A DNA stretch of 64,000 bases from JAOABC01 sp041287495. GTDB taxonomy: Bacteria > Aquificota > Aquificia > Aquificales > Hydrogenothermaceae. The notes beneath the pieces are model-generated. The model saw only the letters and a list, made by a program, of their open reading frames with translations. It did no database searches and had not been told where the DNA came from. Location of the stretch: NCBI GenBank assembly GCA_041287495.1, contig JBEULE010000034.1:106708-170707 (forward strand). The letters are read 5' to 3'. How positions within the stretch are numbered: position 1 is the first letter of the stretch; every line of letters starts with the position of its first letter. A program made the position numbers and the translations under genes. Positions 6,982 to 15,507 of the stretch are shown here, one piece after another.

Positions 6982-7713
6982 CTACTTAAACAGTTTAAAA
7001 TGTATGTAATATCCTATTAAGCCTATATACTCTCTTATAGCTTTTGTAGAGTCCTGAAGAACATTCATTTTAGGAAAGTAGCTGTAAACTGTATATTTTT
7101 TATCCATTTTAAAATCTGTTGGATAGGGGATAACATCAAGTCCGGCTTCTTTGAATGTTAAAACAGACCTTGGCATATGGTAAGCTGAAGTGACAAGTAC
7201 AATTTTTTTAAAACCTTTTTGCTGACATATCTTTTTAGTGAAGTAGGCATTTCCCAATGTGTCTCTGCTGTAAACATCTGTAAATATCTTTGATTTATCA
7301 ACACCGAGCTCTATTAATACATTTTTCATAACTTCTGACTCTGGAAGATTTGTTATAGCAGAGCCTCCGGACAAGATAATTGGAACGTTTAACCTTTTCT
7401 GTAAAACAAAGCCTGCAAGAAGTCTTTTTAGAGAGTCTTCGGATAACACTCCGGTGTTATAACTCCCACCTCCCAAGACAATGATAACATCTCCCTGAAC
7501 TTCTCTCATCTTTGGATACCTTTCTTCAAGGGGTAAGAGAAGGAAATCTTTAACGGGTTCAATTGATATAAGATATATAACTGATGCTGAAGCGATAGAT
7601 ATTATGGCTATTAATCTGTCTTTCTTTCTTAAGATAAAGATACTTACAAGTAAAACTATAAAAATCCCCGGTGGTAGTATGAAAAAAGTTATCAGTTTTT
7701 TTAAGAAAAACAT
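6982..7713 (-). CDS. DUF218/YdcF-ElyC family membrane-anchored protein
   Basis: 243 residues. Two N-terminal membrane segments (about 5-28 and 34-52) are followed by a soluble DUF218 domain with VLGGG (79-83), LSGGSA (114-119), SRDTLGNA (149-156) and TSAYHMPRS (175-183). ElyC/SanA relatives act in envelope and lipid-carrier maintenance; the exact reaction is not settled. The ATG at 7713 has no ribosome site, and a TATAAT lies 7 bases upstream on the minus strand (7720-7725), so a leaderless transcript is possible though the -35 is weak. It lies 21 bases after the patatin gene. Confidence 0.85.
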   Translation of the reverse strand: MFFLKKLITFFILPPGIFIVLLVSIFILRKKDRLIAIISIASASVIYLISIEPVKDFLLLPLEERYPKMREVQGDVIIVLGGGSYNTGVLSEDSLKRLLAGFVLQKRLNVPIILSGGSAITNLPESEVMKNVLIELGVDKSKIFTDVYSRDTLGNAYFTKKICQQKGFKKIVLVTSAYHMPRSVLTFKEAGLDVIPYPTDFKMDKKYTVYSYFPKMNVLQDSTKAIREYIGLIGYYIHFKLFK

Positions 7714-7734
7714 GCAACTATTATAACCAATTTT

Positions 7735-8487
7735 TTAAATCTTTATAGATTTTAAAATTCCCTTTGCGTAATTGTATCCTATTTTAATAGCCTCTTCTTT
7801 TTTCCATGTAGCAAAGAGAGGCACCTTTATAAGTTCTGGAGGTTGAATAAATAGATTACATAATGGTTTTCTTGATTCTATGTTTGACTTGATAGCAAGA
7901 TAGAAACTTCTCATTCCTATGGAGATAAAGTTATTAAAATCTTTTTCTTCCGGTAAAAAAGGGTTTACCTCAACGCCTATTATATAATCCACTTTATTTA
8001 TGAGAGGCTCTACCGGAAGGTTGTTCATCACACCACCATCTATATAGTGGAACTCATCTATTTTTACCGGCTTAAACAATACAGGAAGAGAGCAGGAAGC
8101 TTTAACTATCTTTTTAATATCTCCCCGGTTCTTATATTCAATAGAGGCAGTGTTTAAATTTGTTATAGTTACATAAAACTCTTTTGGAAGCTGTGAAATA
8201 TCTTTATAGTGAATATACTTTTCTAAAAATTTATCCATAGAGTCTATAGAAAAAAAGGCTTTTTTTGAAAAAGAAGGTTTGACATACTTTTTGAAATCTG
8301 TTTTAATAGCTAACTCTTCCATATCTAAAGGAGAATAGCCTGCACAGTAGAAAAGTCCAATTATAGACCCGGCACTTACACCTGATACAACAGAAGGTTT
8401 TATTCCGTATTCTTCAAGAGCTTTTAAAACTCCTATATGTGCAAGTCCTCTGACTGCTCCTCCGGATAAGACTATTCCAAATCTCAA
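7735..8487 (-). CDS. Patatin-like phospholipase, RssA type
   Basis: A 250-residue serine lipid acyl hydrolase. The oxyanion motif SGGAVRGLAHIG opens the chain (8-19), the nucleophile is S38 in GVSAG, and the catalytic Asp is D150 in IDGGVMNNLP. This Ser-Asp dyad and the length match bacterial RssA-like patatins of the cytoplasm. The substrate is probably a membrane lipid (inference). The gene follows guaA with a 1-base gap and precedes the DUF218 gene, so the three are probably one transcript. Confidence 0.9.
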   Translation of the reverse strand: MRFGIVLSGGAVRGLAHIGVLKALEEYGIKPSVVSGVSAGSIIGLFYCAGYSPLDMEELAIKTDFKKYVKPSFSKKAFFSIDSMDKFLEKYIHYKDISQLPKEFYVTITNLNTASIEYKNRGDIKKIVKASCSLPVLFKPVKIDEFHYIDGGVMNNLPVEPLINKVDYIIGVEVNPFLPEEKDFNNFISIGMRSFYLAIKSNIESRKPLCNLFIQPPELIKVPLFATWKKEEAIKIGYNYAKGILKSIKI

Positions 8488-8488
8488 A

Positions 8489-10024
8489 CTACTCCCACTC
8501 TATAGTAGCTGGAGGTTTAGAAGATATATCATAAACAACTCTATTTACACCTTTAACTTCGTTTATTATCCTTCTCATCATCTTATCTAATAAATCATAT
8601 GGAAGTCTTGCCCAGTCTGCTGTCATTCCGTCTGTGCTTTCCACAGCTCTTATGGCTATAACTTTCTCATAAGTCCTATAATCTCCCATAACTCCAACGG
8701 TTTGTATAGGAAGTAAAACTGCAAAAGACTGCCAAAGCTCTCTGTAAAGACCTGCATTTTTTATCTCTTCAAGGACTATTGCATCTGCTTCTCTTAGGAT
8801 GTTTAAATCCTGCTCGTTAACTTCACCTATAACCCTTATTGCAAGTCCTGGACCTGGAAATGGTTGTCTATATATAATTTCTTCAGGAAGTCCAAGTTCT
8901 TTACCAAGTTCTCTGACTTCATCTTTAAAAAGCTCTCTCAAAGGCTCTATAAGTTTAAGGTTCATTCTCTCTGGTAATCCACCTACATTGTGGTGAGTCT
9001 TTATAACTGCAGATGGTCCTTTTACCGATATACTCTCTATAACATCCGGATACAAAGTTCCCTGGACGAGAAACTCAACATCTTTTAATTTTCTTGCCTC
9101 TTCCTCAAATACTTCTATAAAGAGATTTCCTATTATTTTTCTCTTTTGTTCCGGGTCCGTAACACCTTTTAATGCGTTTAAAAATCTATCTTTTGCATTA
9201 ACTACTATAAGGTTTATATGAAAGTTATCTCTAAAAGTTTTTTCTACCTGTTCTCTTTCCCCTTTTCTAAGTAGTCCATTATCAACAAATATACATGTAA
9301 GGTTGTCTCCTATGGCATTATGGACTAAAACTGCTGCAACAGATGAATCAACTCCTCCGGATAAAGCACAGATAGCTTTTTTATTACCAACAATCTCCCT
9401 TATTCTTATCTGCTCTTGCATAAGGAAGTTGCCCATAGTCCAGTCTTGTTTACAACCAGCTATATTCACTGCAAAGTTTTTAAGAATCTCCTTACCAAGT
9501 GGTGTATGGGTAACTTCTGGATGAAACTGAACTCCCCATATCTTTTTTTCTCTATTTCTTATTGCTGCAAATGGAGCATTAAATGTCCTTGCTATTACTT
9601 CAAAACCTTCTGGTAGTTTTATAACTTTATCTGCGTGGCTCATCCATACATGCATGTATTTTGGCAAATCCTTAAACAGGTCTTCTCTATCTAAAATTTC
9701 TATCTCTGCCTTTCCGTATTCATGCTTATCAGATTTAACTACTTCACCACCAAAATGGTAAGAGATAAGTTGAAGCCCATAACATATACCTAAAATAGGA
9801 AGTCCTAAATCGAATATTCTCTCATCAGGTCTTGGAGCATCTGGTTCGTAAACAGATGCCGGACCTCCGGAGAATATTATACCTTTTGGATTGTGTCTCT
9901 TTATCTCTTCTATGGAAGTATTAAAAGGTAGTATCTCACTGTATATATGTAGTTCTCTTATCCTTCTTGCTATAAGCTGTGTATACTGAGATCCAAAATC
10001 AAGAATGACTATCCCTTGATGCAA
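8489..10024 (-). CDS. guaA: GMP synthase (glutamine-hydrolysing)
   Basis: Converts XMP to GMP using glutamine and ATP. A class I amidotransferase domain comes first, with GICYG nucleophile Cys81 and the FHPEV His/Glu pair near 167-171. The ATP pyrophosphatase P-loop SGGVDS follows at about 222-227, and the C-terminal dimerisation domain ends KPPATIEWE. Start: an in-frame GTG at 10033 overlaps the AGGAG ribosome site (10033-10037), so TTG 10024, eight bases after that site, is chosen, giving 511 residues. An extended -10 lies just upstream. Confidence 0.96.
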   Translation of the reverse strand: MHQGIVILDFGSQYTQLIARRIRELHIYSEILPFNTSIEEIKRHNPKGIIFSGGPASVYEPDAPRPDERIFDLGLPILGICYGLQLISYHFGGEVVKSDKHEYGKAEIEILDREDLFKDLPKYMHVWMSHADKVIKLPEGFEVIARTFNAPFAAIRNREKKIWGVQFHPEVTHTPLGKEILKNFAVNIAGCKQDWTMGNFLMQEQIRIREIVGNKKAICALSGGVDSSVAAVLVHNAIGDNLTCIFVDNGLLRKGEREQVEKTFRDNFHINLIVVNAKDRFLNALKGVTDPEQKRKIIGNLFIEVFEEEARKLKDVEFLVQGTLYPDVIESISVKGPSAVIKTHHNVGGLPERMNLKLIEPLRELFKDEVRELGKELGLPEEIIYRQPFPGPGLAIRVIGEVNEQDLNILREADAIVLEEIKNAGLYRELWQSFAVLLPIQTVGVMGDYRTYEKVIAIRAVESTDGMTADWARLPYDLLDKMMRRIINEVKGVNRVVYDISSKPPATIEWE

Positions 10025-10057
10025 CTTTATCACTCCTAAAAATTAAGAATTTTCAAT

Positions 10058-10066
10058 ATTATAACA
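10058..10066 (-). promoter_or_regulatory. Extended -10 promoter of guaA
   Basis: TGTTATAAT on the minus strand, about 21 bases before the ribosome site of guaA. No good -35 is seen. It gives guaA its own start between it and the glycosyltransferase gene. Confidence 0.5.
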
Positions 10067-10072
10067 TACTAT

Positions 10073-10849
10073 CTACTTCCATAGTTTATCTTTGTACTTT
10101 TCTTTAAGTTCTAACTCGTATAAGAATAGATATTTTAGGAAAGTATAGAAGAAAGAAGACATAGCTACTAAAAAACCTCTGTATCCGTCAAGAAAACCAA
10201 ACTTTAAAAAGTAATTTTTAAAAAACATCATAAATGGACTTAAAAGGAGTTTATAGAATTTAAATTTTTTTCTATTTTTATGGTAACTTTCAGCCATTGT
10301 TTTTGCATAATCAACCGTTTTTATATATTGGTGATAAAGATTTCTGTATGAGTAATGGTATAAATCCCCTTTTAATCTAGCTACTTTTACATTCTTATCT
10401 AAAAAAACTGGACTTTCGTGAAGGTCTCCTTCAAATCTCAAAACACCTTTCCTAAAAAGTCTTAATCTCCACTCCGGATACCATGTATGTTTTAAAAACT
10501 TTCCTAAATAATAGGTCCTTCTTGGAATTTCATAGACTTTACACTTTGGATTTAGAAGTTCCTGCTTTATACTTAATTTTAACTCTTGGCTTACCTCTTC
10601 ATCTGCATCCATCATTAATATCCAGTCATAGGAAGATTTTTCTATTCCAAAGTTCCTCTGATTTGCAAAGCTATCCAACTGTCTAAAATAGACTTTTGCT
10701 CCTAAAGATGTTGCAATATCTACGGTTCTGTCTGTAGAACCACTATCTATAACTATAATTTCATCTGCTAAGTCTTTTAGACTTTTTATTGCTCTTTCTA
10801 TATTTAGCTCTTCATTTTTTGTTAATATAATAGCGGAAATCTTTTCCAA
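10073..10849 (-). CDS. Family 2 glycosyltransferase, WaaE/KdtX-like
   Basis: 258 residues. The GT-A nucleotide-sugar fold shows IILTKNEELNIERAI (7-21), VIDSGSTDRT (33-42) and the metal-binding DAD at 81-83 in MMDADEE. The C-terminal half with TWYPEWRLRLFRKG and LHESP is typical of the WaaE-like LPS core glucosyltransferases, and a C-terminal hydrophobic stretch may touch the membrane. An envelope role fits the HldD, KdsC and Lnt genes in the window. Start is TTG 10849, with GGGAG ten bases upstream. Confidence 0.85.
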   Translation of the reverse strand: MEKISAIILTKNEELNIERAIKSLKDLADEIIVIDSGSTDRTVDIATSLGAKVYFRQLDSFANQRNFGIEKSSYDWILMMDADEEVSQELKLSIKQELLNPKCKVYEIPRRTYYLGKFLKHTWYPEWRLRLFRKGVLRFEGDLHESPVFLDKNVKVARLKGDLYHYSYRNLYHQYIKTVDYAKTMAESYHKNRKKFKFYKLLLSPFMMFFKNYFLKFGFLDGYRGFLVAMSSFFYTFLKYLFLYELELKEKYKDKLWK

Positions 10850-10886
10850 AGTTTTAGTACTCCCAAAAATTTAACAGATTATTATA

Positions 10887-11627
10887 CTAATCCTCAAATT
10901 TGTAGTAGACTTTCCTTGATTTTACAGAGATAAACCTGTCTTCCATTGGAATGTATCCAGTTAATTTGTTTCCTAAGCAAGCTCCGGTATCTATACCATA
11001 ACAGTTATTGTTTATGTATGGCTCATCATAAACAACATGTCCGTAAATTATCTTTGGGGAGTTTTCTGATACTTTTCTATATTTTGTCCAATCTATCCTT
11101 TCCGGAAAACCTTTTTCTGTATATCTTCCAGTAGTTTGTCCGTATAAGACAAAACTTTTTACCTGTTTATCTGTCCTACCTATATACTCATCTTTTATTC
11201 CAGCATGGGCAACTACAACATTAGAGTTGATAATTATGTATAGAGGCATCTCTTCATAAAACCTTAAAACTTCTTCTCTTAACTTTTCCTGTAAGTTTTT
11301 ATTTAAAGCCAAAAACTGACTAACCGTTTTTTGCATACCGTGTGATATATTTACATCTGAACCTTTTAACCATCTGTAAAATTTATCAAGATGATTACTT
11401 TTTACTTCGTAATATCTACCTTTTTTGTATAAATCTATACATAACTGTAATGTTTCTATACTATAATCTCCTCTGTCTATTGTATCTCCGACAGATATTA
11501 TTAAACTATCTCTTCCATAGATTTCATCTACTATCTTTAGTAGCTCTCTAAACTCTTCAAAGCAGCCGTGAATATCTCCAACTACAATGTAGGGTTTATC
11601 TGTATCAATATTTAAAAATCTATCCAT
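10887..11627 (-). CDS. Calcineurin-type metallophosphoesterase
   Basis: 246 residues with the two-metal phosphoesterase motifs VVGDIHG (15-21), SVGDTIDRGD (45-54), an altered third motif SNHLDK (77-82, canonical GNHE/D), VVAHAGI and IIYGH. Order and spacing resemble PrpE/ApaH-like enzymes acting on dinucleoside tetraphosphates or phosphoproteins; the substrate is not known. It follows the solute-binding protein gene with a 1-base gap, so the two are co-transcribed. Confidence 0.85.
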   Translation of the reverse strand: MDRFLNIDTDKPYIVVGDIHGCFEEFRELLKIVDEIYGRDSLIISVGDTIDRGDYSIETLQLCIDLYKKGRYYEVKSNHLDKFYRWLKGSDVNISHGMQKTVSQFLALNKNLQEKLREEVLRFYEEMPLYIIINSNVVVAHAGIKDEYIGRTDKQVKSFVLYGQTTGRYTEKGFPERIDWTKYRKVSENSPKIIYGHVVYDEPYINNNCYGIDTGACLGNKLTGYIPMEDRFISVKSRKVYYKFED

Positions 11628-11628
11628 A

Positions 11629-12483
11629 CTAATAGTTTAGTCCCTCGTAAACTTTATCTATGTTGTATCTCATCATATCAATGTATGTTGGATTTTCTCC
11701 CTGTGAATCGAGGAATACGACCTTTACCTGTGTTTTTGATACTATTAAATCTATTACTTTCTTGTTATAAAACTGTTTTGAGGTAAATATGGTTTTTACA
11801 TTGTTTAGCTTTATCTTTTGGATCACTTCAAATATATGTTTTGGTGTTGGTTCTCTTCCGTGTCCCATCTCAATCTCTGTAAGGTATATAAGTTTAAATC
11901 TGTTGACAAAGTATGGAAATTCGTAGTGATATGATACAAAATTTTTGTTTTTCAGTTTTGATAACTTCTCATTACCATAACTTATTAAGTTATCTATCTT
12001 CTGACTGAACTTTTGATAGTTTTTTAGATAGAAATCTCTATTTACTGGGTCTTTCTTTGAGAGGTAGTCTGTTATAAACTTTGCTATAACTTTTGCATTC
12101 ATAGGGTCAAGCCAGAGTGCCGGGTGAATCTCATCAGGATGGTCTTCTTCTCTTAGTAAAACTAAACCTTTTAAGGAACTTACTTTTAATGCTTTATCTT
12201 TAGGTATATTTTTAACTATGCCTGTTATGTTTGGCTCTCCGGAACCAATATAGATAAAAAGGTCACTTTCTGATACCTTCTTTATATCGGAAGTTTTATA
12301 TTCATATATGTGAAAGTTTATATTTGGAGGTATTATATAGTAAACTTCAACTTTGTCTTTTGATATTTCTTTAACAATGTCGGCAAGAGGTTTCACGGTA
12401 GTAGCTATCTTTATCTGTCCGTATGAATGTAAAACTATCGTTAAAAGTAATATAAACGATATAAAAAATCTCATCTTTCTCAC
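11629..12483 (-). CDS. znuA: Periplasmic metal-binding protein, ZnuA/TroA family
   Basis: 284 residues with an N-terminal signal sequence (MRKMRFFISFILLLTIVLHS). The metal ligands of cluster A-1 substrate-binding proteins are recognisable: His in NFHIYE, His in HPALWLDP, His in VSYHYEFPYF, and an acid in FLDSQGENPTY. The His-rich loop of typical ZnuA is absent, so zinc or manganese cannot be decided. No ABC permease or ATPase gene is adjacent. ATG 12483 follows GAGGTG six bases upstream. It is divergent from efp. Confidence 0.85.
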   Translation of the reverse strand: MRKMRFFISFILLLTIVLHSYGQIKIATTVKPLADIVKEISKDKVEVYYIIPPNINFHIYEYKTSDIKKVSESDLFIYIGSGEPNITGIVKNIPKDKALKVSSLKGLVLLREEDHPDEIHPALWLDPMNAKVIAKFITDYLSKKDPVNRDFYLKNYQKFSQKIDNLISYGNEKLSKLKNKNFVSYHYEFPYFVNRFKLIYLTEIEMGHGREPTPKHIFEVIQKIKLNNVKTIFTSKQFYNKKVIDLIVSKTQVKVVFLDSQGENPTYIDMMRYNIDKVYEGLNY

Positions 12484-12554
12484 CTCGATTAAATTTTTTC
12501 TTTAATAATTTTACCTTTAAAACAAAAAAAATTTTATGAGTAAATGTTTGTAAA

Positions 12555-12563
12555 TGATATAAT
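12555..12563 (+). promoter_or_regulatory. Extended -10 promoter of the efp operon
   Basis: TGATATAAT, a perfect extended -10, with no convincing -35. Transcription would begin near 12570 and leave a short leader with GGAGGT at 12585-12590 before ATG 12595. Confidence 0.6.
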
Positions 12564-12594
12564 TATACTTTCAAAAATTTTAACGGAGGTAAAT

Positions 12595-13167
12595 ATGGGC
12601 GTAAAAATTGATATTAACAGAATTGCGAGAGATCAGTTTATACTGGTAGATAACACCCCTTATAAAGTAGTCAGTTATGAACACGTTAAACCCGGAAAAG
12701 GTCAGGCTTTTGTTAGAGTTAGAGCTAAAAATATGAGAACAGGAAACGTTACAGAGTTTACATTTAAATCTTCAGACTCTATAGAACTTGCAGATTTTGA
12801 GCAAAGGTTTATGAACTACTCTTATTCAGATGGTTCATACTACTACTTCTTAGACACAAACACCTATGAAACTTTTGCTGTTCCAGCTGAAAACATGGAA
12901 CATGAGGCTCAATTTTTAAAAGAAGGTATGCAGGTAGTAGTTTTCCTTGATAGAGGAAACCCTATTGGTATAGAACTACCTAAACATGAAGTTTACGAAG
13001 TTATAGAAACAGAGCCAGGTTTCAAAGGGGATACAGCTACAAACACACTAAAACCTGCTAAAATAGAAACTGGAGCAACAATACAAGTCCCCCTATTTAT
13101 AAATGTTGGTGATAAAATAAAAGTAGATACAGAAAAGGGAACATACATAGAGAGAGTTAATAAATAA
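12595..13167 (+). CDS. efp: Translation elongation factor P
   Basis: Helps ribosomes through polyproline stretches. The 190-residue chain has the KOW-like N-terminal domain with the modification loop HVKPGKGQ, in which K35 is the counterpart of the modified Lys34 of E. coli, followed by two OB domains ending GDKIKVDTEKGTYIERV. No epmA/epmB or 5-aminopentanol-type modification gene is visible here. ATG 12595 has GGAGGT four bases upstream; an upstream frame from 12544 crosses the promoter and is not used. It heads the seven-gene plus-strand run to folD. Confidence 0.96.
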   Translation: MGVKIDINRIARDQFILVDNTPYKVVSYEHVKPGKGQAFVRVRAKNMRTGNVTEFTFKSSDSIELADFEQRFMNYSYSDGSYYYFLDTNTYETFAVPAENMEHEAQFLKEGMQVVVFLDRGNPIGIELPKHEVYEVIETEPGFKGDTATNTLKPAKIETGATIQVPLFINVGDKIKVDTEKGTYIERVNK

Positions 13168-13171
13168 TTTT

Positions 13172-13185
13172 CTCCCGTAAGGGAG
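13172..13185 (+). promoter_or_regulatory. Small GTAA-loop hairpin before accB
   Basis: CTCCC-GTAA-GGGAG, a 5-bp GC-rich stem capped by a GNRA-type loop, just before the TGGAGG ribosome site of accB. No T-tract follows, so it is not a standard terminator; it could mark RNA processing or tune accB translation. Confidence 0.35.
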
Positions 13186-13198
13186 TGGAGGTTTAAAT

Positions 13199-13654
13199 AT
13201 GGATAAAGATTTTATCTTTGAACTTATAGAGAGAGTAAAAGACTCTAAAATAGAAGAGATTGAATTATTTACATCGGAAGGTAAAATTGTTATAAAACAG
13301 TATCATGGACCAAAAGAGGTCCAGATATCACAGCCTCAGATTCAACCTATTGTAAGCAACCCTCAACCTGTTAACATAGAGACGATAACAGAGAGTCCTT
13401 CTAAAAAAGAGAAAAATTACCATGTAATAAAATCTCCTCTTGTGGGAACATTTTACAGAGCACCTTCTCCTGGAGCACCTCCTTTTGTTGAAGAAGGTGA
13501 TACTGTATCAAAGGGACAAGTTTTATGTATTATAGAAGCCCTAAAAGTTATGAACGAAATTGAAAGTGATGTAGATGGTAAAGTAGTAAAAATACTTGTT
13601 GAAAATGGACAACCTGTTGAATATGGACAAGAACTTTTCTATATAGAGGTTTAG
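13199..13654 (+). CDS. accB: Biotin carboxyl carrier protein of acetyl-CoA carboxylase
   Basis: 151 residues: an N-terminal AccB segment (FIFELIERVKDSKIEEIEL), a Pro/Gln-rich linker (38-70) and a biotinyl domain. The domain carries FYRAPSPGAPPFVEEGD and the biotinylation site EALKVM with K116. The usual sequence is EAMKM, so the Met before Lys is Leu and the Met after it is Val. The efp-accB order is common in bacteria; accC, its usual follower, is absent here and replaced by hldD. Start ATG 13199 with TGGAGG upstream. Confidence 0.94.
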   Translation: MDKDFIFELIERVKDSKIEEIELFTSEGKIVIKQYHGPKEVQISQPQIQPIVSNPQPVNIETITESPSKKEKNYHVIKSPLVGTFYRAPSPGAPPFVEEGDTVSKGQVLCIIEALKVMNEIESDVDGKVVKILVENGQPVEYGQELFYIEV

Positions 13655-13657
13655 AAG

Positions 13658-14596
13658 ATGTTTCATAACATTCTAATAACCGGAGGAGCCGGATTTATAG
13701 GGTCAAACCTTGCATTAAAACTTCAAAAAGATTATCCGGACGCAAAGATACTTATCCTTGATGACTTTTCAAGTGCGAACTTTAAAAATTTAAAAGGTTT
13801 TAAAGGTGTAGTTTTATCCTGTGATGTTTCCACAGATGAGATATTCTTTAAATTAGAAGACTTTAAACCAGATATCATATTCCACCTTGCCTCAATAACA
13901 GATACAACTGTAACAGACCAAGAGTTTATGATGAGAAAGAATGTTGATGGTTTTAGGAATATATTACAGTTAGCTTATGATGAAGAATGTCCAGTAGTTT
14001 ATGCCTCTTCTGCTTCAGTTTATGGAAATGTGAAAGAATCTGTTCCTTTAAAGGAAGACAGAGAGAAATCACCTGAGAATGTCTATGCATTTTCAAAGTA
14101 TATAATGGATAATATAGCAATGGAGTTTTCGGAGAAATCAGGTATAAAGGTTGTCGGAGTTAGATATTTTAATGTTTATGGACCAAGGGAAGCCCATAAA
14201 GGAAAGTTTGCTAGTATGATATACCAGCTTTATCTACAGATGAAAAACGGACAAAAACCAAGGATATTTAAGTGGGGGCAGCAAAAGAGAGATTTTGTTT
14301 ATGTTAAAGATGCTGTAGAAGCTACAATAATAGCCGCAAAAGCACCAAAAAGCACAGTTTACAATGTTGGAAGTGGACAGGCAACATCGTTTAACGAAGT
14401 AATACAACTTCTAAATCAAGCCTTAGGGACAGACTATGAACCGGAATATTTTGACTGTCCATACGATTTTTACCAAGAGTTTACACAGGCAGATATGACA
14501 AAAATTAAAGAAGAGTTAGGGTTTGTCCCTAAATATAGTATCCAGAGAGGAATTAAAGAGTATGTAGATATACTTGAAGGAAGGATAAATGAGTAA
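13658..14596 (+). CDS. hldD: ADP-L-glycero-D-manno-heptose 6-epimerase
   Basis: Makes the ADP-L,D-heptose used for LPS inner core. The 312-residue extended SDR protein has the NAD motif TGGAGFIG (8-15), catalytic Y143/K147 in VYAFSKY, and the segments RYFNVYGPREAHKG and QEFTQADM, which are closer to HldD than to GalE. It starts 3 bases after accB and overlaps thrB by 8 bases. No other heptose genes (hldE, gmhA, gmhB) are in the window. A related nucleotide-sugar epimerase is the main alternative. Confidence 0.85.
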   Translation: MFHNILITGGAGFIGSNLALKLQKDYPDAKILILDDFSSANFKNLKGFKGVVLSCDVSTDEIFFKLEDFKPDIIFHLASITDTTVTDQEFMMRKNVDGFRNILQLAYDEECPVVYASSASVYGNVKESVPLKEDREKSPENVYAFSKYIMDNIAMEFSEKSGIKVVGVRYFNVYGPREAHKGKFASMIYQLYLQMKNGQKPRIFKWGQQKRDFVYVKDAVEATIIAAKAPKSTVYNVGSGQATSFNEVIQLLNQALGTDYEPEYFDCPYDFYQEFTQADMTKIKEELGFVPKYSIQRGIKEYVDILEGRINE

Positions 14597-15506
14597 AAAA
14601 GTTGTTAAAGTAAAAGTTCCAGCTACAACTGCCAATTTAGGAGCAGGATTTGATACATTTGGACTTGCTCTAACACTTTATAATGAATTTATAGTTGAAG
14701 AAGCAGATGGGATTTTTATTGAAACATACCCTAAATCTGAATTCTTAGAAAACCCAGATAACAATCTATATATACAGGTAGTTAAATATCTCTGTGAAAG
14801 GGAAAGTAAGACATTTCATGGTGCAAAACTTAAACAGATATCAAATATTCCAGTTGCAAGAGGGCTTGGAAGTAGTGCCTCGGCAATAGTTGCTGGAATA
14901 CTGACAGGTTATGTAGTCCATAAAAGAGAGTTAACAGACGAAGAATTTTTTGAAGTTGCATACAGATTTGAACCTCATCCTGACAATTTACTTCCTGCTT
15001 GGAAAGGTGGATTTATCACAGCATTAAAAACAGATAAAAAAACATACTATCAGAAGGTAGATTTTCCAGAAGATATAAAAGCCATTGTTGTTATCCCAGA
15101 TTTTGAACTTTCTACAGAAAAAGCAAGGTCTGTTTTACCTTCATCTATTCCATACAGAGATGCAATATTCAATCTCCAAAGGGCAACCCTTTTTATTACC
15201 GCAATCCAAAATAGAAGATATGACCTACTTAAAGTCTGTATGGAAGATAGGTTACACCAACCATACAGAAAAACACTTATACCGGGATTTGATAAAGTTA
15301 TAAAGAATGCCGTCGATAATGGAGCCTTGGGAGCATCTTTAAGTGGAGCTGGAAGCACTATGCTGGCATTGGCAACAGATAACTTTGAAACAATAGGAAA
15401 ATCTATGGTAGAAGCTTTCAAGGAAGTAGGTGTAAATGCAGAGTATAAAGTTTTAGATATAGATAGAGAAGGTGCAAAAGTAGAAATTAAAGATAAGGAG
15501 AGTTAA
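14589..15506 (+). CDS. thrB: Homoserine kinase
   Basis: Phosphorylates homoserine in threonine synthesis. A GHMP-family kinase of 305 residues: PATTANLGAGFDTFGLAL (11-28), the ATP loop PVARGLGSSASA (88-99) and the C-terminal GASLSGAGSTMLAL. The opening and the full length are typical of ThrB rather than mevalonate or shikimate GHMP kinases. It overlaps hldD by 8 bases and is followed after 1 base by the glycosyltransferase gene. Confidence 0.93.
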   Translation: MSKKVVKVKVPATTANLGAGFDTFGLALTLYNEFIVEEADGIFIETYPKSEFLENPDNNLYIQVVKYLCERESKTFHGAKLKQISNIPVARGLGSSASAIVAGILTGYVVHKRELTDEEFFEVAYRFEPHPDNLLPAWKGGFITALKTDKKTYYQKVDFPEDIKAIVVIPDFELSTEKARSVLPSSIPYRDAIFNLQRATLFITAIQNRRYDLLKVCMEDRLHQPYRKTLIPGFDKVIKNAVDNGALGASLSGAGSTMLALATDNFETIGKSMVEAFKEVGVNAEYKVLDIDREGAKVEIKDKES

Positions 15507-15507
15507 A

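Noticed and set aside
10025..10033. GTG 10033 as guaA start
   Set aside because: The GTG shares a base with its own AGGAG ribosome site; TTG 10024 has the right spacing.
12544..12594. EF-P extension from 12544
   Set aside because: The segment contains the extended -10 promoter, and GGAGGT is placed for ATG 12595.
15050..15421. 123-residue frame opposite thrB, and similar long frames opposite purE, tamB and guaA
   Set aside because: They lie wholly antisense to clear genes, follow their codon pattern as shadows and resemble no protein family.
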